From Parasulfuritortus cantonensis (GTDB lineage: Bacteria > Pseudomonadota > Gammaproteobacteria > Burkholderiales > Thiobacillaceae), in assembly GCF_004337445.1 (NCBI RefSeq), contig NZ_SJZB01000042.1, forward strand, positions 1 to 64,000: a DNA stretch of 64,000 nucleotides. The letters are read 5' to 3'. The position numbers were made by a program, and so were the translations under genes. Below, one piece after another: positions 22,928-33,549 of this stretch. The notes under the pieces were generated by a model. It searched no databases. It was not told the DNA's origin and saw only the letters and a program-made list of their open reading frames with translations. The stretch's first letter is position 1. Each line of letters opens with the position of its first letter.

Positions 22928-24757
22928 ATGTGCGGAATCGTCGGTGCGATCGCCGGGCGCGACATCGTCCCCATCCTCATCGAGGGCCTCAAGCGCCTGG
23001 AGTATCGCGGCTACGACTCGGCCGGCGCCGCGGTCCTGCACGACGGCCGCCTGGAACGCATCCGCCGCGTCGGCCGGGTCGCCGAGATGGCCGCCAGTGC
23101 CGCGACCCAGGGCCTGGCCGGGACGCTGGGCATCGGCCACACGCGTTGGGCGACGCACGGCGGCGTCACCGAGTACAACGCCCATCCGCACATCTCGCGG
23201 GGCGAGATCGCCCTGGTCCACAACGGCATCATCGAGAACCATGAGGAACAGCGGCGGCGCCTGACCGAACTCGGCTACCAGTTCGAATCGCAGACCGACA
23301 CCGAGGTGATCGCCCACCTGGTCCACCACTATTACGGCCGCGACCACGACCTGTTCCGGGCCACCCGGGCGGCGGTCGCCGAGCTCAAGGGCGCCTATGC
23401 GATCGGCGTCGTCGCCCTCGCCTCGCCCGACCAGATTTGCTGTGCGCGCATGGGCTGCCCGCTCCTCATCGGCCGCGGCGAGGGCGAGAACTACTTCGCC
23501 TCCGACGTCTCCGCACTGCTCGCCGAGACCCGCCGGGTGATCTACCTGGATGAGGGCGATGTCGCCGCCGTCACCCGCGACGGCGTCGAGATCGTCGACC
23601 GCGAAGGCCATCCGGTCACCCGCCCGGAGCGCCTGTCGACCGTCGCCGCCGACGCCATCGAGCTGGGTCCCTACGACCACTACATGCAGAAGGAGATCCA
23701 CGAGCAGCCGCGCGCCACCGCCGACACGCTGGAAGGCGTCATCGACGCCGGCGTCGTGCCGGCGTTGTTCGGCAGCGACGCGGCCACCGTTTTCGCCGAG
23801 GTCGACAGCGTCCTCATCCTGGCCTCGGGCACCAGCTACTACGCCGGCCTGGTCGGCCGGCAGTGGCTGGAGTCGCTCGCCGGCATCCCCTGCAACGTCG
23901 AACTCGGCCACGAATACCGCTACCGCGACTCCATCCCCAATCCGCGCCAGCTGGTGGTCACCATCTCGCAGTCCGGCGAGACCCTGGACACCATGGAGGC
24001 CCTGAAGCGGGCCAAGGCGCTCGGCCACGCCCATACCCTGTCGATCTGCAACGTCCAGGAAAGCGCCTTGCCGCGTGCTTCCAGGCTGGTGTTCTACACG
24101 CGCGCCGGCGCCGAGATCGGCGTCGCCTCGACCAAGGCCTTCACCACCCAGCTGTGCGCCCTGTTCATCCTTGCCCTCACCCTGGCCAAGCAGCGCGGCC
24201 GGCTGGCTGCCGATGCCGAAGCCGGCCACCTGGAGGCACTGCGCCAGCTCCCCGGCAGTGTCCAGCACGCCCTCAACCTGGAACCGCAGATCAAGGTTTG
24301 GGCCGAGCAGTTCGCCGACAAGGACCACGCCCTCTTCCTCGGCCGCGGCCTGCACTACCCGATTGCCCTGGAAGGCGCCCTCAAGCTCAAGGAAATCTCC
24401 TACATCCACGCCGAGGCCTATCCGGCCGGGGAACTGAAACACGGCCCCCTGGCACTGGTCGACGACAAGATGCCGGTGGTGGTCATCGCCCCCAACGACA
24501 GCCTGCTCGAGAAGGTGAAGTCCAATATGCAGGAGGTCCGCGCCCGCGGCGGCCAGCTCTATGTCTTCGCCGATCTGGACAGCCATTTCAGCGCCACCGA
24601 CGCCGTGCACGTCATCCGCACGCCGCGCCACGCCGGCCTGCTGTCGCCGATCATACATGCCATCCCGGTGCAGCTGCTCGCCTATCACGCGGCCCTGCGC
24701 AAGGGTACCGACGTCGACAAGCCGCGCAACCTGGCCAAGTCCGTCACCGTCGAGTGA
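22928..24757 (+). CDS. glmS: glutamine-fructose-6-phosphate aminotransferase (isomerising)
   Basis: 609 residues. First step of the hexosamine pathway. Catalytic Cys at position 2 ([10 protein letters not shown]) of the glutaminase domain; two SIS sugar-isomerase domains follow, with [16 protein letters not shown] and EVASTKAFT-type [11 protein letters not shown]. The C-terminus ends [15 protein letters not shown], the conserved tail. No glmS ribozyme-like leader: the spacer to glmU is only 12 bases. Confidence 0.98.
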   Translation: MCGIVGAIAGRDIVPILIEGLKRLEYRGYDSAGAAVLHDGRLERIRRVGRVAEMAASAATQGLAGTLGIGHTRWATHGGVTEYNAHPHISRGEIALVHNGIIENHEEQRRRLTELGYQFESQTDTEVIAHLVHHYYGRDHDLFRATRAAVAELKGAYAIGVVALASPDQICCARMGCPLLIGRGEGENYFASDVSALLAETRRVIYLDEGDVAAVTRDGVEIVDREGHPVTRPERLSTVAADAIELGPYDHYMQKEIHEQPRATADTLEGVIDAGVVPALFGSDAATVFAEVDSVLILASGTSYYAGLVGRQWLESLAGIPCNVELGHEYRYRDSIPNPRQLVVTISQSGETLDTMEALKRAKALGHAHTLSICNVQESALPRASRLVFYTRAGAEIGVASTKAFTTQLCALFILALTLAKQRGRLAADAEAGHLEALRQLPGSVQHALNLEPQIKVWAEQFADKDHALFLGRGLHYPIALEGALKLKEISYIHAEAYPAGELKHGPLALVDDKMPVVVIAPNDSLLEKVKSNMQEVRARGGQLYVFADLDSHFSATDAVHVIRTPRHAGLLSPIIHAIPVQLLAYHAALRKGTDVDKPRNLAKSVTVE

Positions 24758-24843
24758 CGGGGCCCGGCCGCCGGGAGCCGCCGTATACTACGCGCCTGCC
24801 GGTCCGGCCTGACCGTGCCGGCGCCGGAAAACCTCGACCTCCC

Positions 24844-26148
24844 ATGCCTCGCAGACCGCGTCCCACCCGTTCCGCTCGCGCCAGCGCCGGCGGCGCCATC
24901 GTCGCCATCGACTTCGGCACCTCCAATTCCACCGCCGGATATCCGAGCGCCGCGGGACCGGTGCTGGTGCCGCTGGAAGCGGATCACGCCACCATTCCGA
25001 GCGCGATCTTCTTCAACACCGAGGACGAGTGCATCCAGTTCGGGCGCAGTGCCATCGAGTCCTACACCCAACACTACGAGGGTCGTCTGCTGCGGGCGCT
25101 GAAGAGCGTCCTGGGCAGCGCGCTGATCGAGGAGACGACGCCGGTCGGCAACCAGCGGATCGCCTTCAAGGACATCATCGGACTGTTCCTGCGCCACCTG
25201 AAGGCCCGGGCCGAGGCCGGGATGGGGGCGGCCGCCGAAGCGGTTGTCCTGGGCCGGCCGGTCCATTTCGTGGACGACGACGATGCCCGCGACCGGGCGG
25301 CCCAGGACCAGTTGGAGGCCATTGCCCGCGAGGCCGGTTTCAAGCAGGTGGATTTCCAGTACGAGCCCATTGCGGCGGCGCTCGACTACGAGGCCGGGAT
25401 CGACGCCGAGGAACTGGCGCTGATCGCCGACCTGGGCGGCGGCACGGCGGACATCTCCATCGTCCGGGTCTCGCCGGCGCGCCACCTGAAGGCGGACCGC
25501 AAGGCCGACGTACTGGCCAATGCCGGGGTCCACATCGGCGGTACCGACTACGACAAGCGGCTGAGCCTCGACCAGGTCATGCCGCATCTGGGCTACCGGA
25601 GCCACCATCGCCTACACCCCGACCGCGAGCTGCCGGCCCCGGTGTATTTCGATCTCGCCACCTGGCACCGCATCGTCCTGCTCAACGACAACCGCACGGC
25701 CTCGTTGTTGAAGGAGCTGCACCACGTCGCGGCGCAGCCGGCCCTGGTGCATCGCCTGGCCCGCGTCATCCGCGAGCGGACCGGCCACCAGTTGGCCGGC
25801 GATGTGGAAACCGCCAAGATCGCCCTGTCGGATGCGGCGAACGTCGCGCTGGCGTTGCCCTATGTCGACGACGGCCTGGTCGTCGAGCTCTCACGCGCGG
25901 CCTTCGAACGGGCCACCGGCGCCGAGACGGAGAAGATCGCCGCCAGCATCCACGCCTGTCTGAACCAGGCCGGCGTGCCGGCCACGGCGATCACCACGCT
26001 GTTCCTCACCGGCGGCACTTCGGCAATTCCCTCGGTACGCGCGGCCTGCCGGGCAAGCGTGCCGAATGCCCGTTTGGTCGAGGGCGACCGCTTCGGCAGC
26101 GTCGGCCTCGGTCTGACCATCCACGCCGGCGTGCGCGCCCACGGCTGA
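24844..26148 (+). CDS. Hsp70-family protein, YegD-like
   Basis: 434 residues. Actin/Hsp70 ATPase fold: phosphate-1 motif VAIDFGTSNST, phosphate-2 LIADLGGGTADISIV, adenosine motif LFLTGGTSAIPSV. No substrate-binding beta-sandwich or lid follows, so this is an ATPase-only Hsp70 relative as in YegD. Client unknown. A short basic N-terminal stretch precedes the fold. The DUF3820 gene follows after 12 bases and may be co-transcribed. Confidence 0.85.
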   Translation: MPRRPRPTRSARASAGGAIVAIDFGTSNSTAGYPSAAGPVLVPLEADHATIPSAIFFNTEDECIQFGRSAIESYTQHYEGRLLRALKSVLGSALIEETTPVGNQRIAFKDIIGLFLRHLKARAEAGMGAAAEAVVLGRPVHFVDDDDARDRAAQDQLEAIAREAGFKQVDFQYEPIAAALDYEAGIDAEELALIADLGGGTADISIVRVSPARHLKADRKADVLANAGVHIGGTDYDKRLSLDQVMPHLGYRSHHRLHPDRELPAPVYFDLATWHRIVLLNDNRTASLLKELHHVAAQPALVHRLARVIRERTGHQLAGDVETAKIALSDAANVALALPYVDDGLVVELSRAAFERATGAETEKIAASIHACLNQAGVPATAITTLFLTGGTSAIPSVRAACRASVPNARLVEGDRFGSVGLGLTIHAGVRAHG

Positions 26149-26160
26149 GGCGCGCGCGAC

Positions 26161-26385
26161 GTGAAGCGCGAGGACCTGGAACGGCTGGTCAGCGTCGAAA
26201 TGCCCTTCGGCAAGCACAAGGGCTGGCTTATCGCCGACCTGCCCGGCCACTACCTGAACTGGTTCGCCCGGGAAGGCTTTCCCACAGGCGAGATCGGCCG
26301 TCTGCTGGCCCTGATGCAGGAGATGGACCACAACGGCCTGCGGCCGTTGCTTGATCCACTACGGTCCCGACCGGCCGCCAAATAG
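26161..26385 (+). CDS. DUF3820 family protein
   Basis: 74 residues from a GTG. The family core is clear: VEMPFGKHKGWLIADLPGHYLNWFAREGFP. Small cytoplasmic protein of unknown function, found widely in proteobacteria. Probably in an operon with the Hsp70-like gene. Confidence 0.8.
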   Translation: MKREDLERLVSVEMPFGKHKGWLIADLPGHYLNWFAREGFPTGEIGRLLALMQEMDHNGLRPLLDPLRSRPAAK

Positions 26386-26425
26386 CTTCCCCCAGGGCAC
26401 ACTCGGGCGCTTCGGGACGAACGCC

Positions 26426-27894
26426 TCAGCCCTTCGGCCGCCGCCTGATGCTGGCGTTGGCCCGCGACGGCCGGCCGTCGAAGGCGGCATCGAGGGCACG
26501 CACCTTCACGCTCTTGCCCTTGAGCTTGCCGTCGGCCAGCCGGCTTTGCGCCTTCAGGGCGATCTCCCGCGCCACCGCGACATAGGTGACGCTGTCCGTG
26601 ACGTTGATCTTGCCCACCTGCTCGGCCTTGAAACCGGCCTCCCCGGTGAGCGCGCCCAGCACGTCGCCGGGCCGGATCTTGTCCTTGCGCCCGCCCAGTA
26701 TCTGCAGGGTCACCATCGGCGCCCGCAGGGGCTGGCCGCTGGCGGCGGACAGCTCGTCGATCGGGTGCCATTCCACCTCCGTGCCCAGGACCTTGGCGAT
26801 CTCGTCGACCCGGCGCATCTGGTTGCGGCTGGCGAGGCTGAGCGCCCAGCCGTCCTGGTCGGCCCGGCCGGTGCGGCCGATGCGGTGGATGTAGATCTCC
26901 GGGTCCGGCGTCACGTCCACGTTGATCACCGCCTCCAGCTGGGCGATATCGAGCCCCCGGGCCGCCACGTCGGTGGCCACCAGCACCGAACAGCTGCGGT
27001 TGGCGAACTGGATCAAGACCTGGTCGCGGTCGCGCTGCTCCAGTTCGCCGTGCAGCGCCAGGGCGTCGAAGCCCGCCTCCCGCAGCACCTGGAGCAGGTC
27101 CCGGCATTGCTGGCGGGTGTTGCAGAAGGCCAGGGTGCTGACCGGCCGGTAGTGGTTCAGCAGGCGCACCACCGCGTCTAGCCGTGTCTCGTTGCTGACC
27201 TCGTAGAAGCGCTGGCGGATCTTGTCCGCCTCGTGCAGGTCGGTGAGCTTCACCTCCCGGGCTTGTGCAGGAACTTCCGGCCCAGGTCGACGACGCCTTC
27301 GGGGTAGGTGGCCGAGAACAGCAGCGTCTGGCGCGCCTTCGGACAGCGCCGGGCGATGTAGACGATGTCGTCGTGGAAGCCCATGTCGAGCATGCGGTCG
27401 GCCTCGTCCAGCACCAGGGTGTTGAGGGCGTCGAGGTTCAGGCTTTCCCGTTGCAGGTGATCCATGATGCGGCCCGGCGTGCCCACCACGATGTGGGCGC
27501 CGTGGGCCAGGCTGGCCATCTGCGGGCGCATCACGCTGCCACCCACCAGCGACAACACCTTGATGTTGTCCTCGCTGCGCGCCAGGCGGCGGATCTCCTG
27601 GGTCACCTGGTCGGCCAGTTCGCGGGTCGGGCACAGCACCAGGGCCTGCACCTCGAACCGGCTGACGTCGAGGTTCGCCAGCAGGGTGAGGCCGAACACC
27701 GCGGTCTTGCCGCTGCCGGTCTTGGCCTGGGCGATCAGGTCGTGGCCGTCCAGGGTCACCGGCAGGCTCGCGGCCTGGATCGGCGTCATGTTCAGGTAGC
27801 CCAGCTGGCGCAGGTTGTCGATCACCGCCGGTGCCAGCGGCAGGCAACCGAACGGCGCGGAGAGGGCAGAATCGGATTGGGTATCTTCAGGCAT
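26426..27894 (-). pseudogene. dbpA: ATP-dependent RNA helicase DbpA, frameshifted
   Basis: DEAD-box helicase specific for 23S rRNA helix 92. The N-terminal part (27894 to about 27260) carries the Q motif, AKTGSGKT, PTRELADQ, the DEAD motif as LVLDEADRMLDMGF, and SAT. The C-terminal part reads on in another frame from about 27256 (REVKLTD...) with RGLDIAQLEAVINVD, HRIGRTGR and the DbpA RNA-binding domain (GGRKDKIRPGDVLGAL). The frame breaks in a CCCGGG tract at 27256-27261 and one extra C would restore HKPREVKL. All motifs are otherwise intact, so a sequencing error or very recent mutation is likely. Confidence 0.88.
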
Positions 27895-28065
27895 GCCGGA
27901 TTATACGGATGGGCTCGGCCGGACGGGGCATCGGGCGCTGACCGGCAAGTCGCTTCGGTGCCGCGGGCTGCCGCCGACTCGCACCTTTATTCGTGGCGAG
28001 GATTCGTGGAACCGCGCATGATCCCATCCGCGGCCGACTCATCGGCGCAGTGGAGGACATGGAAA

Positions 28066-28344
28066 GTGACCACCCGAATCAAGATAGCCGCCTGCGAGGT
28101 CCGCCTAGGCGATTTGATCTACAACGGCCTCGGTACCAGCAAGCATCCGACCGATACCTGGGAAGCCATCACCCAGGTCAATGCCGTCGATGGCTTCGTA
28201 CAGTTGATTACCGGCCACCCCGACCTTCCCCCCGGTGAATTCTGGTTCGAGCCGGACGAACTCGTCGTCGTCATCCGTCATCCGCCGGCCGCGCCGGAGG
28301 CAGAGGCCGCCAAGCCCGAGCACAAGCATCGTCATCGTCATTAG
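28066..28344 (+). CDS. uncharacterised protein with His-rich tail, 92 aa
   Basis: Not recognised. The GTG at 28066 is chosen because GGAGG sits nine bases upstream; an ATG at 28018 is also in frame but has no ribosome site. The body (VRLGDLIYNGLGTSKHPTDTWEAI) looks like a small beta-rich domain; the C-terminus is PEHKHRHRH, which could bind metal. Divergent from dbpA. Confidence 0.6.
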   Translation: MTTRIKIAACEVRLGDLIYNGLGTSKHPTDTWEAITQVNAVDGFVQLITGHPDLPPGEFWFEPDELVVVIRHPPAAPEAEAAKPEHKHRHRH

Positions 28345-28408
28345 GCGAGTTCCCGTGCCGCGCTGGGCTGGCGACTAGCAGGCGACGGCCGGGGCGGTCG
28401 GCAACCCG

Positions 28409-28960
28409 TCAGCGACGAAGCAGGGCCATCAGGTACCCGTCGAAATACCGGCCGTCGACGCAGAAATCCTGTCGTAGGACGCCTTCCGTGGCGAAGCCGA
28501 AGCGTTCATACAGCGACGTGGCCCGGCTGTTGTCCGCGCGTACCGTGAGCTGGATTCTCCGCAGGCCCTTGGCCCAGGCCTGGTCGATCGCCGCTTCCAT
28601 CAGCATGGCGCCAATGCCCCGGCCGCGCGCAGGCGGCAGAACGCCGATCGTCAGCACCCCGACGTGGGTTCGCGCTTCACCCGGGGCCGGCAAGACGTCG
28701 CACCAGCCCAGGACTTCGTCGTCCACGGCGACGAACTGGCAGAGGTCACGGGCGATGTTGGTCCGCAGGGTGCCCAGCCACGCTTCCTTCGCGGGCGCTT
28801 GGAAGGACGCCAGGTATTGCCGCTCGCGCGCCACCGCGTCGAAAGCCGCATACAGGCCGTCCAGATGGCACTCGGCGGTTGGCAAGATCGCTAGGGGCAT
28901 GGCGGTGCCGGAGGCAGATTCGGCGGCTCGATCGGATGGGGAGGCGTGCTGTGGCGGCAT
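28409..28960 (-). CDS. GNAT-family N-acetyltransferase
   Basis: 183 residues, or 163 if started at the internal ATG at 28900. Acetyl-CoA-binding motif A is GVLPPARGRGIGAMLMEAAI, followed by IQLTVRADNSRATSLYERFGF, typical of amino-group acetyltransferases. Substrate unknown. The 226 bases between it and the next gene (28961-29186) show no convincing coding or structured element. Confidence 0.8.
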   Translation of the reverse strand: MPPQHASPSDRAAESASGTAMPLAILPTAECHLDGLYAAFDAVARERQYLASFQAPAKEAWLGTLRTNIARDLCQFVAVDDEVLGWCDVLPAPGEARTHVGVLTIGVLPPARGRGIGAMLMEAAIDQAWAKGLRRIQLTVRADNSRATSLYERFGFATEGVLRQDFCVDGRYFDGYLMALLRR

Positions 28961-29186
28961 TGTGGTCCGCGCCCGGAGGACGCTCGAACCATCGAGCCTG
29001 GCAACGGTGTCCGGTCGTCGCCCGAATGGCCGGAACGCCGGAACGCAGCCGTCCGCAGATCGCGGCGCACGGCCCGGAGCGCCGGCGAAGGGTCCAGCGG
29101 GACCCGCCTGAACGGCGCTGGCCGGTCAGGCGGTCAAGCCGCGGGAACCGGTTCTTCGGCGGCGGCCTGTCGTGGCCTGAGTTCGA

Positions 29187-29486
29187 TCAGACGCAGCCCG
29201 TCGGCTGGGGCAGGCCGCCGTACTTGGTGATCATCTTCATCGGCCCGCGCGGGAACAGGTCGTAGAGCGGCTGTGCCTTCCGGTCCATGCCATGCATCTT
29301 GGCGAATTCGCGTATGGGCGGTACGGCCTGGGTCTCGCTGTAGATCTCGCGGGCGGACCGGATGTACTTCACGTGCTCCTCGGTCAGCTCGAAGTTGTCG
29401 TCCAGCCGAGCGAGTTCATACATGACTTCCTCCGTCCAACTGGAGGGATCGACGAGATAGCCGTTGCCGGTGAGTTCAAGTTCCAT
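29187..29486 (-). CDS. TusE/DsrC-family sulfur carrier, single-Cys form
   Basis: 99 residues. The family C-terminus is clear: YGGLPQPTGCV with the penultimate Cys98 that carries persulfide. DsrC of sulfite-reductase systems has a second Cys eleven residues earlier; here that position is Thr87, so this is a TusE-like or regulatory paralogue rather than a full DsrC. It suits a sulfur-oxidising host but stands alone, without tusBCD or dsr genes. GCAGGAAT before the ATG is a fair ribosome site. Confidence 0.85.
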   Translation of the reverse strand: MELELTGNGYLVDPSSWTEEVMYELARLDDNFELTEEHVKYIRSAREIYSETQAVPPIREFAKMHGMDRKAQPLYDLFPRGPMKMITKYGGLPQPTGCV

Positions 29487-29639
29487 GATATTCCTGCGTA
29501 TAGTTGATCAGTTTGGTCAAGTATAACCGAATTCCGCATTGGAATAGAACCCGAGTTTATAGGACTGGCTCGATTCGCACATCGTCATCGGCCCGCCGGC
29601 GCCGGGGCGGGCGAAGTGGCCCTGCCGGTGGCCGGCGCC

Positions 29640-29846
29640 TCATTCCCGGGCGCGGAAGGCCTCGATGCGCTGGCTGGCCAGTTCGAATGCGGCGTCGAAG
29701 GCCCCGAGCTCGGCCCTGAGCACCTCGGTGTCACCCGCCTTGCCGGCCTGCTCCAGCTTCTCGCACAGGTCGCCCAGGCGCATCGCACCGACCGCACGGG
29801 CATTGGACTTGAGACCGTGGGCGATCTGGCCGGCCACGGCCGGCAC
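29640..29846 (-). pseudogene. HPt domain fragment
   Basis: 68 residues containing the histidine-phosphotransfer signature AHGLKSNARAVGA with its phospho-accepting His, followed by RLGDLCEKLE. Normally the C-terminal domain of a hybrid sensor kinase. Here it begins abruptly next to a receiver domain on the opposite strand, so it is a relic. Confidence 0.65.
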
Positions 29847-29866
29847 GCAGCCTGGCGGGCCATCGG

Positions 29867-30220
29867 GTGCTGCTCGTCGAGGACAATGCGCTGAACCAGG
29901 AGCTGGCGACCGACCTGCTGGGCGACGTCGGTCTCCAGCCCGAGCTCGCCGCGAACGGTGCCGAGGCCGTGGCGGCCGTGCAGCGCAAGCGCTACGACCT
30001 GATCCTGATGGACGTCCAGATGCCGGTCATTGATGGCCTGGAGGCGACCCGGCGCGTCCGCCTGCTGCCCGGCTATGAGGAAACCCCCATCCTGGCGACG
30101 ACGGCAAGCGCCTTCGAGGAGGACCGGAAACGCTGTCTCGAGGCCGGCATGGACGACTTCGTGGCGAAGCCGATCGACCCCGCGTTGCTGCGCGGCGCCT
30201 TGGCGCGCTGGCTGCCCTAG
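29867..30220 (+). pseudogene. response-regulator receiver (REC) domain fragment
   Basis: 117 residues from a GTG: LLVEDNALNQ (acidic pocket), LILMDVQMPVIDG (phospho-Asp), TTAS and FVAKPIDP (Lys). A complete receiver, but the preceding sequence HR is the usual linker of a hybrid kinase and the kinase is missing. It abuts the HPt relic head to head and ends against the truncated HDOD gene. Confidence 0.65.
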
Positions 30221-30225
30221 CGCGG

Positions 30226-31056
30226 GGGCGCGGCCGCCGACCTCGCCATGGTCCATGCCGAAGACGTCCCGCTCCACCTCGTGGCGGGGCCGGCCGTGCC
30301 GATGGACGGTCTCGCCGACCTGGAGGAACTTGCCCGGATAGAAGGCGTACATCCAGGCCTGGCCGATGTCGTGCAGCATGCCCGCGACCAGGCTCGGATG
30401 GGCGGGCAGGCCGCAGCGGCCGGCGAGTTCCTGGGCGCCGGCGCCGATCGCCAGGGAGTGCTGCCAGAACGACTGTTCGTGGTCGAGAAAGCGCATGAAA
30501 TCGGCCAGGGTGACGATCAGGATGGTCTCCCGCAGGCGCTCCTGGCCCAGGCGCGCCATGACGGCGTGGACCTCGCGAGCAAAGGACTGCCCGGCCGGCG
30601 CGTCGTGCGCAGGCGCATGGCCGAGGATCCGGCTGAATACCAGGGGATCCCGATACAGGCTGGCGACGATGGTCTCCAGGCAGGCGTCCTCGTCGTCGAG
30701 GTTGTCCAACAGCTCGTTCACCGCGCCCGGGAAGGGCGGCAGCATGGAGAGGCTGTCGGCGACCAGCGTCGCCGAGACGTAGCCGGTCACGGCCGGCACC
30801 GGTAGCGCCGGATGGCCGCGAACAGCCCGCATTGGCCGGGCTCGCTGAGGTCGGCGTCGCGGAATATCGCCTCGACCCGGGCCTGGCCGGCGGGCAGGTC
30901 CAGGACGCCGCGGCCTTCGTTCGAACAGCGGATGGGCTGTGCCAGGATCATGCCGGCATGGAGCTGGAACAGGGGCAGGTGGCGCGGCCGCGCGGTGGCG
31001 GCCACACGGTCTCGACCCGGGACGGGACGACGCGTTGAAGCGGACAGGACGGTCAT
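30226..31056 (-). pseudogene. HDOD-domain signalling protein, broken
   Basis: The HDOD core (LPPFPGAVNELLDNLDDED to the HD-like GMLHDIGQAW and ERDVFGMDHGEVGG) is in one frame. The N-terminal part (LFQLHAGMILAQPIRCSNEG) is in another frame; the shift lies at about 30790-30830. The 3' end stops where the REC fragment begins, losing the last helices. Such proteins act in motility and cyclic-di-GMP signalling. At least two lesions, so genuine decay is likely. Confidence 0.65.
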
Positions 31057-31279
31057 GTTTTCAGCCATAGCCATTTGCCACGATCCTGCCACACGACGGC
31101 GGCGAAACCAGCCCGGTCGTCACCCGGACAGGCCTAGGTGATCGCCCAGTTGCGCCGTCGGATTTCGGCCCCGGACCGGGTTGCCGAGGATCGGACGGAG
31201 GGCCGGTAACGCCGGGTGTCGTTTGACAGCCAAATCCGCCGCACAGCAGACTTGGGGGTCGGATGAACCGGGACCGGGC

Positions 31280-33484
31280 ATGCAGAAACTGCCAGAGCAA
31301 TTTGCCGCCGCCGTGCAACTCCATCGCTCCGGGAAGATCGGCGCGGCGATCGATCTCTATCTCAAGATCCTGCCCCGCCAGAAGAACAACGCCCAGCTGC
31401 TTTATCTGCTCGGGACCGCCTATCTGCAGGCCGGGCGGCTCAGCGAGGGCATCGCCGAGGTCCGGCGCTCGCTCGCCATCGCGCCGGACAACCCCGATGC
31501 CCTGAACAATCTCGGCAACGCCCTCAAGGGCCTCGGCCGTCCGGACGAAGCGCTGGCCACCTACGACCGGGCGCTCGCCCTGCGGCCGGACTACGGCGAC
31601 GCCCACTTCAACCGTGCCAACGTCCTCCAGGACCTCGGCCGCCATGCCGAGGCGCTGGCCGCCTACGAGCAGGCGCTCGCCCTGCGTCCGGACCATGCGG
31701 AAGCGCACAACAACCGGGCCAACGCCCTGAAGGACCTCGGGCGCCCGGACGAAGCGCTGGCCGGCTACGACCGGGCGCTGGCCGCGCGCCGGAACTACGC
31801 CGAGGCATACAACAACCGCGGCGTCGTCCTCAAGGACCTGAAGCGCCACGCCGAAGCGCTGGCGGATTACGAGCGCGCGCTGGCGCTCCGGCCGGACTAC
31901 CCGGAGGCCCATTACAACCGCGGCAACGCCCTGGCCGAGCTCAAGCGCCACGAGGAGGCGCTGGCCAGTTACGAGCGGGCGCTGGCCGGCCGCCCGGACT
32001 ATGCGGACGCCCATCACAACCGCGGCAACGTCCTCAAGGACCTCAAGCGTTACGCCGAGGCCTCGGCGAGTTACGAGCGGGCGCTGGCGCTCCGGCCGGA
32101 CTACCCGTTTCTGCGCGGCAAGGCCCTCCAGGCGCGGATGCAGCAGTGCGTCTGGCGGGGCCTCGAAGCCGACCTGCAGGCACTGGCGGCGGGCATCTCG
32201 GCGGGCCGGCCGGTCACCCCGCCGTTCGAACTGCTGGGGGTGATCGACGACCCGGCGCTGCAACTCGCGGCGGCCCGCCTCTTCGCCCGGGAACGCTACC
32301 CGGAGGGCGGCGCCGTCGTCGGCACCCCCACGCCGGGGCGGAAGATTCGCATCGGCTACTATTCGGCGGACTTCCACAACCATGCCACCACCTGGCTGAT
32401 GGCCGAGTTGTTCGAGGCCCATGACGTCGACGCCTTCGAGGTGCACGGTTTTTCCTTCGGGCCCGACAAGAACGACGAGATGCGTCGCCGGGTGTCCTCG
32501 GCCCTGCATCGCTTCCACGAGGTCTCGGCCCGGTCCGACCGCGAGATCGCCGAGCTGTCGCGCACGCTCGGCATCGACATCGCGGTCGACCTGAAAGGCT
32601 ACACGGGAGACAGCCGGACCGGCATCTTCGCGCAGCGTTGCGCGCCGATCCAGGTGAGCTACCTGGGCTACCCCGGCACCATGGGGGCGCCCTACATCGA
32701 TTACCTCGTCGCCGACCCGACCCTCATCCCGGAGGCGGACCGCCGGCATTACTCGGAAAAGATCTGCTACCTCCCGCACAGCTATCAGGTCAACGACTCC
32801 AGGCGGGCCATCTCCGAGCGGGTATTCAGCCGCGCAGAGGCGGGCCTGCCGGCGAGCGGATTCGTGTTCTGCTGCTTCAACAACAACTACAAGATCCTGC
32901 CGGCCACCTTCGACGGCTGGATGCGCATCCTCAAGGCCGTGGAAGGCAGCGTGCTGTGGCTGCTCGAGGACAATCCGGCGGCGGCCGCCAACCTGCGCGA
33001 GGCGGCCCGGGCCCGGGGCGTGGCCGAGGGCCGCCTGGTGTTCGCGCCGAAGCTGAAGCTGGACGAGCACCTCGCCCGGCACCGCCTGGCCGACCTGTTC
33101 CTGGACACGCTGCCCTATAACGCGCACACGACGACCAGCGATGCCCTCTGGGCCGGGTTGCCGGTCCTCACCCGGATCGGACGGTCGTTCGCCGCCCGGG
33201 TCGCGGCCAGCCTGATCAACGCGGTGGGCATCCCCGAACTGATCACCGGGAGCCAGGCGGACTACGAAGCCATGGCCATCGAGCTCGCCCGGCAGCCGGC
33301 GGCGCTGGCGCGCATCAGGACGACGCTGGCGCGCAACCGGTCGACCTCGCCGCTCTTCGACGGGCGCCGGTTCGCCCGCGATATCGAGGCCGCCTATGCC
33401 CAGATGATCGGGCGTCATCGCGCGGGCCTGCAACCCGAGCATCTTTTCGTCGCGGCCGGGCACCCGGCGGACAGGGCGGGCTGA
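31280..33484 (+). CDS. TPR protein fused to O-GlcNAc-transferase-like glycosyltransferase (GT41)
   Basis: 734 residues. Two degenerate then six nearly identical 34-residue TPR units (residues 69-272), followed by the GT41 catalytic region: KIRIGYYSADFHNHATTWLMAEL with the catalytic-type His, YLGYPGTMGAPYIDYLVAD, and LPYNAHTTTSDALWAGLPVLT for UDP binding. Bacterial relatives transfer sugars to proteins or adhesins; the acceptor here is unknown. The ATG at 31280 starts MQKLPEQFAAAVQLH; an upstream in-frame start at 31181 has no support. A second TPR-glycosyltransferase follows 65 bases later. Confidence 0.88.
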   Translation: MQKLPEQFAAAVQLHRSGKIGAAIDLYLKILPRQKNNAQLLYLLGTAYLQAGRLSEGIAEVRRSLAIAPDNPDALNNLGNALKGLGRPDEALATYDRALALRPDYGDAHFNRANVLQDLGRHAEALAAYEQALALRPDHAEAHNNRANALKDLGRPDEALAGYDRALAARRNYAEAYNNRGVVLKDLKRHAEALADYERALALRPDYPEAHYNRGNALAELKRHEEALASYERALAGRPDYADAHHNRGNVLKDLKRYAEASASYERALALRPDYPFLRGKALQARMQQCVWRGLEADLQALAAGISAGRPVTPPFELLGVIDDPALQLAAARLFARERYPEGGAVVGTPTPGRKIRIGYYSADFHNHATTWLMAELFEAHDVDAFEVHGFSFGPDKNDEMRRRVSSALHRFHEVSARSDREIAELSRTLGIDIAVDLKGYTGDSRTGIFAQRCAPIQVSYLGYPGTMGAPYIDYLVADPTLIPEADRRHYSEKICYLPHSYQVNDSRRAISERVFSRAEAGLPASGFVFCCFNNNYKILPATFDGWMRILKAVEGSVLWLLEDNPAAAANLREAARARGVAEGRLVFAPKLKLDEHLARHRLADLFLDTLPYNAHTTTSDALWAGLPVLTRIGRSFAARVAASLINAVGIPELITGSQADYEAMAIELARQPAALARIRTTLARNRSTSPLFDGRRFARDIEAAYAQMIGRHRAGLQPEHLFVAAGHPADRAG
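31484..32095 (+). repeat. six tandem 102-bp TPR units
   Basis: Six consecutive 102-base units encode PDYxxAHxNRxNxLKDLxRxxEALAxYERALALR-type repeats with high DNA identity. Coding repeat within the GT41 gene, prone to unit gain or loss. Confidence 0.9.
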
Positions 33485-33549
33485 TCGGCCCGAGCGGGCC
33501 GGTTAGAATGCCGCCCACCTGCCCGAGCCGACGCCGATCCCGCCGAACC

